From: Aricia agestis
Taxonomy: Eukaryota; Arthropoda; Insecta; Lepidoptera; Lycaenidae
NCBI RefSeq assembly: GCF_905147365.1
Contig: NC_056428.1
Coordinates: 25,946,001-26,010,000 of the forward strand
Direction: 5' to 3'
DNA length: 64,000 nt
The number at the start of each line of letters is the position of its first letter. The first letter of the stretch is position 1. This document shows, piece after piece, positions 55,970 to 64,000 of the stretch. A program made the translations under genes and the position numbers. The notes beneath the pieces are model-generated. The model saw nothing but the letters and a program-made list of their open reading frames with translations. It did no database searches and had not been told where the DNA came from.

Positions 55970-57910
55970 CGAAGTTCGAAATGCTATACTATATGTGACT
56001 ATGATCATATTATTCATAACCTAAAATTTAAAAACTGTGCATTTAGCTTACCGGATTCATGACAAATAATATATCCATTTTTATTTCCAAAATAAAGATT
56101 AATTCAGCTTATTGTAAAAGTAGTAACAGATACAGATAGAAAATAAGCAAGACACAAAGTATTATCAGGATACGTTCAGTAGTTTTCGTATGAACGGTTC
56201 ATTGCATTTCTAGTAATTGTATGATTTTGTTTATAAATCCTAAGTGCCAAAGTAAAATCGATGCGTTACTAAAGTACTAATAACTTATGAGCTTAAAAGC
56301 TTTGGGTGCTTTTGGTGAAATATAACCTTTTGCAAAATGCATAAACGAATTTGGCATTTATTTTATTATTATTGTGTTCGGTGTTTAGTGTGACAATTTA
56401 TTATTTTATTATAAATGGAAAACTGTGTCTGGTACCTCTTCACGTTTATACCACTAAATGGATTTTGGTAATAATTTGAGACTAGAATGTAGAATGCAGT
56501 GATTGCTTCTCCTTCTTTTTTTTATGATATTTTATATTCAAATGCCAATGGTTCCTTTATATTATTATATTTTGTATTCATGGTCTTTTGGTCAGCAGTC
56601 AGCAGTAATAGGGCAAGTGTACACTGTACACGCACCTCACTTTCTTAGTTCTGTTATCATCGCGTGTGCGTTCGGGGACTTATCACAGTATTATATTTTC
56701 GTGTGTCGGTCGAAGGTTAATTATAATTACTTTTATCGTATATATTAAATCATTCGTGAGTCGTGACTAGTGGCTGACGAAGGTCGTGACGCCGAAGCCG
56801 AATCCCAATAATCGTCACCACAAGCTTCGTATGAAGTGAATATTGAAAATGGAAATTTTTAGTGCTCCGTTTTTAAAGTCAAATTGAGTGCATTTCATTG
56901 GTTAACGTAAAAATATTGACCAATCAACAACACTGATGAATAGATAAAATACTGTAAAACACTCAGAAACTGGACAGTTTAGATTCTATTTCATATTGAC
57001 CACGGATTTCAAAATATGTTTTAATAATATGGACTGAAATTTGAATGTAAAATATAGAAAAGAAAAAATATAAACATGGACAAACATAATATAATCTTTT
57101 GTTTTCTAGAAAACAGAATATTCGGCGAGCCTAAAGCAAACGCCGTAGTTAACTTCACTTCAATGGCTGCACATAATTTTGGCTAAAGGTGTGTAAGCCG
57201 AAGCCGTAACTTTTCCGCCACTATTCATAACTCACGAACGGCGTTGGAGGCTTTCGTGATGACTTTTCTCTTCGCATTAAGCCGGATGGATACATTTATG
57301 AATTACTGCTCTACTTTATGAATAATAACTTCGTTTCGTACAAATTAAATATTTTATTACTTTTATAATTACACAACCTCCATTTACTCGGGCCTTTGTA
57401 ATGAAAACACGTAGATATTATCAGCATTTAAGTGCGGTGTGAATTATCGCTAGGAGTTGGCTAGTTTTACTTCTTAAGCCACACGCATGACGCTGAAACT
57501 GCACAGTTCGGTCTCCGTGACTTAATCGTGCAGTCGCACCTACCTAAGTCATAACTCATAACACGCGGCTATTGCTAATCAGTAATCAGCAAATCAGCTA
57601 TTGCTAATCGTTTCCAAAATTAGAGAATCGAGAGAGACAATAATTAATACGATCCAACCTGAACACAGCGTAAGTGTGCTTTAATTGTGTAAAGTTTAAA
57701 TTGTAAGGCACTGTTTCTTACCTTACAGTTTACAATTTTTACCTTACAATTTTTTGACTAAACCCGTTCGTTAAAACCATCTCGACAACGCGTCAAATGT
57801 ATGGTCAAAATCGTTTGCTCGGGGGATGGCTAGCTATAATTTATTCCAATGTGTTAATTGCTTAATTTTTTGACCTTATCATACGTCTGATTGCATATTA
57901 ATCTCTATAC

Positions 57911-58223
57911 CAGGGGTTCCCAATCTTTTTAAGCCTGCAGCGCACTTACAAGTCAATATTTTTACATAAAACATTACATTAAACAAAAATATTCCAAAAA
58001 GATACATAAATAAACACCTTTAAAGATTATAGTTAGGTTAGGCAAGTAAATGATAATAAACAAAATATTTCATCATCTGCCTGCCTTGTATAATTCATAT
58101 TTTATAATATTTGTGATTATGGATAATGGTGGAGGATCGACTCACGGGCCACGGCGGCGGTGCCCCTCTTGCTTTTCCACGGCGCGGCGCACCAGGGCGC
58201 CGCGCACACTTTGGGAACCCCGG
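57911..58223. mobile_element. hAT MITE (313 bp), uninterrupted copy
   Basis: TIRs CAGGGGTTCCCAA and TTGGGAACCCCGG. Flanks CTCTATAC (57903-57910) and CCCTATAC (58224-58231) match in 7 of 8 bases. It is the reference for the interrupted copy 48552-49515. Confidence 0.9.
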
Positions 58224-58495
58224 CCCTATACCATAATCAAAATAACGAGGCACATAATCTTATGCTAATAATTATGACATGATATTATGTAGTTTTATAC
58301 CTCGATACGCCGTATGGACTTTAGTGAATAGATAAACCCCTGTCAAAAAACCTCTGAAAATAGGCATAAGTCCGGTCAAACGCGATTTACGCTCTTGTTA
58401 AACGGCTTAGTAGGTACAAACGGCGTAAATAACGATACGATACGATTATGTAGATCGGCCGACAACGAGGCAGCGATCTAGTACCGAAAGATTAA

Positions 58496-58580
58496 GGGTC
58501 AGTTCAGATCGCAACGCGATGCGTAGATGCATTTCTAAATTTGTATGGATTTGACCATTTGTTAATTACCACGTTGTCTC
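58496..58580. repeat. Single end of the CAGACCGCAACG MITE family
   Basis: GGGTCAGTTCAGATCGCAAC and GATGCGTAGATGCATTTCTA match the left part of 29554-29705. The right end is absent. Confidence 0.7.
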
Positions 58581-58590
58581 CCTTGTCCAG

Positions 58591-59423
58591 CAGTGGCGAA
58601 AGGTGAATATTTTCGGAAGGGAAGCTGGAGTAAAAAATCTACTTACCAAAACGCTCAGCACTGATGTTTAAAAATGTTGGAGTTTCAAGTTTGATAATAA
58701 TGCCTTTGAAAAATGCCTTCTGAGTTAAGTTGTAAGCGTGACGGCACATACGGTCATTCTTAAAACTAAGTTTGGAAAACGAAGTTTCCTTCGACAGCAA
58801 ATAATCTGTCAGACAACAGTCTCAGCTGTACGAGTCACAATTAACAAATCACAATACAAATTAATTTAAATTCGCGACACTGTACTAAAACAAATAACAT
58901 TCGACATTTAAACACAAAACAAACAAGTTGTTTACAAACACTCATCCGCCATTTGACTCATAACAATTTTACTTCATGAAGTTCATCTTTCTCGCTCGCA
59001 CTTGTGCGTTGCTAATTAACCTTTAATAACTCGCCGAGTATCGGCTTATTTCCGAGTATATTGGCGCGTGGTAGAACGAGACAGAACATGACGATCAGTT
59101 CACAGGAATGAAAAGGACAGATGCTTACTATGAAATATCGTTGTATGAAGAAATAACCCGCTAATTTATCGGCTTCTATCGGAGATGGCCTGCACGTTGC
59201 ATTGCCTATATACATTTGAAGGCGATTAATTATTAATTTAAAATATTTCAAGTGAGAGAAAAATTTATTGCATATAAAATTTTGTAGGCGTTTAGTGAAT
59301 TCAAAGTTTTTTAAGTATGTAAAATATTTATTAGATATAAATACATTTTGTATTTGGCCCATAGATTCGATTTTCCAAAAGGGAAGCTGACGGGAATCGG
59401 GTTATATGGACTCTTCGCCACTG
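58591..59423. mobile_element. hAT non-autonomous element (833 bp)
   Basis: TIRs CAGTGGCGAA and TTCGCCACTG. An exact 8-bp duplication TTGTCCAG lies at 58583-58590 and 59424-59431. A second inverted motif, GGGAAGCTG, occurs near both ends. A minus-strand open frame of 116 codons (59012-59362) resembles no transposase I know and is probably not a gene. Confidence 0.94.
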
Positions 59424-61129
59424 TTGTCCAGCATAATGAAGGAGAAGGCAGGATATTTATTACAGTTTAAAAACACTAACAGTCGAAATTGGCACCTAAT
59501 TTGTTAACGATGTTTTAAAACAATCAAATTCCAGTGTTTAACTGGCCCAATCACTAAAGCTTAAAAACGGCGGATTACGAGTTTTAGCAAATTGATTGCT
59601 AATTGTTATTGCAACGTTCCCAGACAAACAATTGACAAAATTGATGATTTATTATGCAGCCTCTTCACGTTGGCAGATGATGGACAAAATATACGATCAC
59701 GAACATGTGGATTGATAGATAATAATATTTTTCTATGATTGCGTCTGATAGAAGTTGAAGTTGGTGGCAATCAGGGCTATCCAGCATGCATAAAAGGAAA
59801 GAGGTTTTAAATGTGAGTTCATGCAGGCAATTTTACATTCTGCCTTACTCTTGTCCTATGCCCGATTTTTTTATACAGATATTCGTGTAAGGCGCGTAAA
59901 TCTCTTTTTTACGCTAATTTAAACAATAAAAGCTATCCTGACATGTTCCAGAACTCAATATATAAAAAAACACGCTTTCACATTTATTATGCAATAAAAA
60001 GTATAGATTTTTCATTAGTGAACACGACAGTAATATTTCAGTAAAATATTATTACTGTACATAATACCTAGTTTATGAATACTCAATATTCCTTTTACGC
60101 GTATCATTTATATCCTTTCCCTACTTATATTGAAGGAGTGTAATAGCCCTAAACAGTAGAGTAGCTGGTGACCCATTTGTTTGATAAAATGTGTGTTTGA
60201 AATGTGATTAATGGCTTAATTATGAAGTAGGGCAGCGTACGGCAACAGAGGTGCCAAGTTTTCAACTAATTGTTTTATTATTAAGGTAGTACCTTTAGGA
60301 CGGCATCCGCGATGGATCGTTTCGATCCGTCGCAATTTTGGTATGAGCTGGGGATTTCGTATACTTGCTTCATAATAATTAATAACACATATTTTAATGC
60401 CGAAAAAGGCATGCGTCTGCATGCATCTCAAAGACCGACAGAATCTAGATTCTATGGAGTAGGGACAAAATTACAGGTTACAATCCCTGTTACAATCTGT
60501 TACTTTGTCTATTCTTCCATGGAAAGAAACCTTGTTACGTTGTCAAGCTAAGCGAGCAGCTCATCTTCGACGAACGATCTATCGCAAATCAGTTGTAAAT
60601 AAGTTTAACAACTAGCGTGGAGCTGGGCCATTCTGATTTTCGATTCTATATTTTATGAATTTTGCGCGTTAGTAGGTAGTGGTAGTAAGAATATTAAGCT
60701 ACCTACATTTTACGCAACTTTTAATAAACTGCCAACGAACAAGAAGATATGAAACATTTTTAAACCACCTTCTAAAAGGCTTATACAAGAGACATTTTTC
60801 AGACGCTCGGCAGGTAAATACGGTATAAAATATTTACCTTATAATAGTTAACTTGTTACAGTTCAAAGGGAACTATTCAAACACGGAAATGCAAATAAAA
60901 TTACGAGGGATTAATGCTAGAGACCAATTTGCTTGTACTAATACGCTCATTACCGAATGTCTGGGTACAATATAGCCCGGTTATTGTAGTCTGGCTGGCA
61001 GATAACTGGCTTGTCTGGTGGAGGAGCATACGGGCGACACACCACAGCTAAAACGCTAAGAAGCTAGAAGCAGCCACAAAGACAGCACGGATGGATACGG
61101 ATGGATAATAATAATTTATTCTGAAGATG

Positions 61130-61610
61130 ACCATAGCATTGAGCACTGTCTCGTTGCTCTACTCGGTAGGTGTGACTGGCCCTAAGGGCCAGGCCACAAC
61201 GCCGATCCCTTCGTGGCCGATGCTCCAGCGCTTTAGCGTCTTATCGTACAATGTCGTATCCGATGGAATTTTTGCGTTGCGACGTCGCATCGCATTTCTG
61301 TGCGATGTTGTTTTTGCGGTATCCCGCAACGCGGTACCGCAACGCAGCCATAAGGGTGAGGAATCGTGCGAGTTTCGAGTGTTTAGGATTTCGCTACTCG
61401 GTCTTGCCTCTCTACTCGGTCGGTGTAATCAAGCCCTTAATAGCTGATGCTGGCCACAAGAAGCGAGCAGCGACGATAAATAGCGTGCGGCCGCCATCTT
61501 CAGCCGTATTCGTGTGTAAGTAAAATCTACGAAAACTAGGAAATATGCCTGTGGCGGCGTTTTGTGGTTGGGCCCGGTGGCTCGTTTGCGGTGACCGTTA
61601 GACTTGACAA
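61130..61610. other. GC-richer island with PHO/YY1-type motif
   Basis: Locally GC-rich, with several CpG, in AT-rich DNA. GCCGCCATCTT at 61490-61500 is the complement of AAGATGGCGGC, a YY1/Pho-type core-promoter motif. Two direct copies of CTCTACTCGGTNGGTGT lie at about 61158 and 61409. The open frames here show no domain. It could be a promoter or a degenerate element; unresolved. Confidence 0.3.
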
Positions 61611-61914
61611 TTATTATAAATTAATGGAAACCTTTACAATTGTAGAGCAAGCCATTTTGGAAATTGAAGTATTCTGTTGGAATTGGGCATGAATTGACTA
61701 TGATAACTGATTAATTTGTTAGAATAGTACAAAATTGGCTAGACCGGTAATAAAGTGGTAACGAGCTGAGTGCTGAGAGTTGAGACTGCTGACACACCAT
61801 GGTCTTATATACGGAGACGAATCAAACAAGCATTACATAATTAACTAACCCGGCAACATTGTTTTGTCTTATTTTAATTTATACATAGTGTCTAAACACA
61901 CCATGCCTAAGTTA

Positions 61915-62287
61915 GGGCCTGCCCACATGTCAAAGTTACGACGCCGTCAACGTGGTTTGGTGCTGTAACGTGGCACGGTACGTTGTCATGACGTGGAAAC
62001 TTACGTCAACGTGACGTAAAAATGCACGTCACGGTGTAGCAACATTGTACGTTACCATGCCTTGTAAAACTGCTATATATGGACCATACGTATTCTGCTT
62101 CTGCTATTGTTAAGAAGACGAAGAAAGGGATTTAAGAAGAAAAAAGAAAATGTTCCTACACCGGGACGTGCATTTTCACGTTACGTTGACGTAAATTTTC
62201 ACGTCACGACAACGAACCGACTACCGTGCCACGTTACCGCACTGTTACACGTTGACGACGTCGTGACGTGGAGATGTGGACAGGCCG
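61915..62287. mobile_element. MITE, GGGCCTGCCCACATG family (copy 2), TTA duplication
   Basis: Left end GGGCCTGCCCACATGTC, right end GGAGATGTGGACAGGCCG, flanked by TTA on both sides (61912-61914 and 62288-62290), so PIF/Harbinger-type. About 85% similar by eye to 43693-44091. Confidence 0.82.
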
Positions 62288-62394
62288 TTACGGGGCCGAA
62301 GTTCGGCAGGATTACGCCGGCAATGTACTTTAAGCTAAGTACTCACATTACGTTTTTGCTCGATCGAGCAATAGTGTGTTTGGACACTATGATA

Positions 62395-62605
62395 CTACCG
62401 CTAAAATTCGTTTATCGCGCAGAAACCCTACATTTTTCCGGGATAAAATGATAATTTGGGTAGAGAATACTTTGAGTCCTTTGCCGGGACTCAAAGTATC
62501 TCCTACCCAAATTTCAGCAAAATCGGTTTAGCAGTTTGGGCATGAAGCGGTAATAGACAGGCACACAGACACCCTTTCGCATATTTTATAATAATAAAGT
62601 ATGGA
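62395..62605 (+). repeat. Retroelement 3'-end repeat with an internal snap-back
   Basis: CGCAGAAACCCTACATTTTT...CTTTCGCATATTTTATAAT. Between them, 62453-62512 is a palindrome (AATTTGGGTAG..ACTTTGAGTCC, loop TTTGCCG, then the complement), so a part of the repeat is present in both orientations. Confidence 0.8.
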
Positions 62606-63454
62606 TTGTGTATTTTAGAACATAGAAACCTTCCTCTTGAATCACTCTACCTAAAAAAATCTGTCACGTATTTTTCTATTTACTCACACGGACAGACAGA
62701 CAGCGGGAAACGGCTTTGTTTTAAACTATGTAGTGATACCGTACTATTAGAATATTGTAATACTAGACATTACGCGCGGCTTTTCCCGCGTAAATTAGAT
62801 ATTTCACAGACATATTATTCCACAAAAAATAGCCTAGATGTCCTTTGCGTGGTTTACTTCTTATCTGTGCCAAATAACAGAAAAATTGCTCCAGTATGGT
62901 TCGTGAGATAAGTCCTTTCAAATTACTTCCCCCGTTTGATCCACATTTTTCTCTATTTCTTCGCTCTTATTAGTCTTAGCGTGATAAAATATAGCCTAAA
63001 GCCTTCCTCGATAAATGGGCTATCTACTGAAAGAATCAGTAGTACAGTAATTCCTGAGATTAGCGCCTTCAAAAAACAAACTCTTCCGCTTTATAATAGC
63101 TGGCACTGATTAGACCACTAACGAAGTTAAGCTTCGTTACACTAGCCCTCAAACACTTCTTAAAGTTGTTTAACAAGCTCGCTAGTCAGTAGTCACACAC
63201 TTGGCTTTACAATCTTATCTTAGGGCTTAGGGCAGCCCCTTATTTGCGAATGTCTTGATCCATTGCAAACGAACAGGTATAAACTGTAACGTGATTCTGC
63301 TCTTCCTTCCTAATAATTGATTTCTCCTGCATCGGTTTGATATCAAACCTCAAAATGGTATTCTAATAAATGGCAATGAAAAGGGGGTTCTAAAGTTTTT
63401 TAAAAAATATTTGCAACGATTGGAAACGATCTATTGAAATTATTTACAGCAATA

Positions 63455-63640
63455 TCCTACTAATATTATAAAGGCGAAAGTTTGTTTGGATGTATGGATG
63501 TATGGATGTGTGGATGTATGGATGTTTGTTACTCTTTCACGCTAAAACTACTGAACGGATTTTAATGAAACTTTACAATAATATAGCTTATACATCAGAA
63601 TAACACATAGGCTACAATTTTAACCGACTTTCGAAATGGA
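63455..63640 (+). repeat. Repeat 5' end with (GGATGTAT)n
   Basis: TCCTACTAATATTATAAAGG, then an octamer tandem repeat GGATGTAT x about 4.7 (63487-63526), then CTACTGAACGGATTTTAATG. It is a common lepidopteran dispersed repeat start. Confidence 0.75.
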
Positions 63641-64000
63641 GGATGAGTTATGTTCGTTTTTTTATCTTCAACGATTACTCCGCCGTTTGTGAACCGATTT
63701 TCAAAATTTTTCTTTTGGTGTATAGGTTATCATTCTATTCTAATTTGGTACCATATTAATAAAAGTGATGACCTGATGAAGAGAGCTATTAGTAATCGAG
63801 GGAACTCCTCAAGATTTATATGGAAATATGTGGTGACTTCGGTTTCGTGAGCAGTATTCTAAGCATATGCTATCAACAAGTAAGATTTTGCACCAAGGAA
63901 TACCATGGTTCGGAAGGTGCTGAGAGAACTCCTGATTCTTTATAGATACAAGTTTGGGAGTTTTGACGTTGTTTTAAGAGCGGGAAGCATATGCTACTAT

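Larger units (their letters stand above)
43443..64000 (-). other. Ddr: Probable first visible Ddr intron (>20 kb), repeat-filled
   Basis: No discoidin-domain exon or other recognisable coding exon is visible on either strand from here to the window end. The Ddr 5' exons should therefore be beyond 64000. Stretches with nothing recognised: 44100-44500, 45260-45980, 50150-51320, 52410-53740, 55440-57900 (except the palindrome at 55927-55969), 59432-61130, 62610-63450 and 63640-64000. They are AT-rich, with small degenerate repeat pieces. Confidence 0.55.

Noticed and set aside
63487..63526. CRISPR-like tandem units
   Set aside because: Simple octamer microsatellite without spacers, in a eukaryotic repeat.

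Overview
The window looks like a lepidopteran (moth or butterfly) genome: AT-rich intergenic DNA, multi-exon genes with GT-AG introns, and a very high density of the short dispersed repeats seen in Lepidoptera (a family ending in GGTACGGAACCC with ACAG microsatellites, a family ending in TTTCGCATTTATAATATTAG, hAT and PIF/Harbinger MITEs, tRNA-derived SINEs, degenerate non-LTR retrotransposons). The species cannot be fixed from the sequence alone.

Three protein-coding genes are supported, all by exon-intron structure with matching codon phases. (1) The 3' end of Imp (IGF-II mRNA-binding protein) is on the + strand: four exons between 1 and 6432 encode the end of KH3, the linker and KH4. A long, mostly TE-poor 3' UTR candidate follows (6433 to about 10975) with several poly(A) signals, GC-rich islands and a perfect let-7 8-mer target site. 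(2) A four-exon gene on the - strand (24706 down to 22372) encodes a secreted 329-residue protein rich in cysteine and charged residues, which I do not recognise. (3) The discoidin domain receptor tyrosine kinase Ddr is on the - strand: ten exons from 43442 down to 33052 (685 residues) encode the discoidin-like domain, transmembrane helix, juxtamembrane region and complete kinase domain. Its N-terminal discoidin exon and signal peptide are not visible and should lie beyond 64000, giving an intron of more than 20 kb.

The rest is transposon-derived. 10976-22371 is a repeat-rich intergenic region. It contains a large inverted duplication (arms of about 1.5-1.75 kb, 14584-18553), two degenerate LINE fragments and several IR elements. 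24707-27440 holds a hAT MITE and dispersed repeats. 27441-33051 is the downstream flank (possibly extended 3' UTR) of Ddr, with nested MITEs. The Ddr introns and 43443-64000 hold a third LINE, six or more MITEs with intact target-site duplications, nested SINEs and many near-perfect short palindromes.

Nothing indicates an operon, a CRISPR array or another prokaryotic system. The most unusual items are the giant inverted duplication with a reconstructable order of events, the recurrent spacer-poor 'snap-back' palindromes, the unrecognised secreted protein, and unusual ATP-pocket residues in the Ddr kinase.
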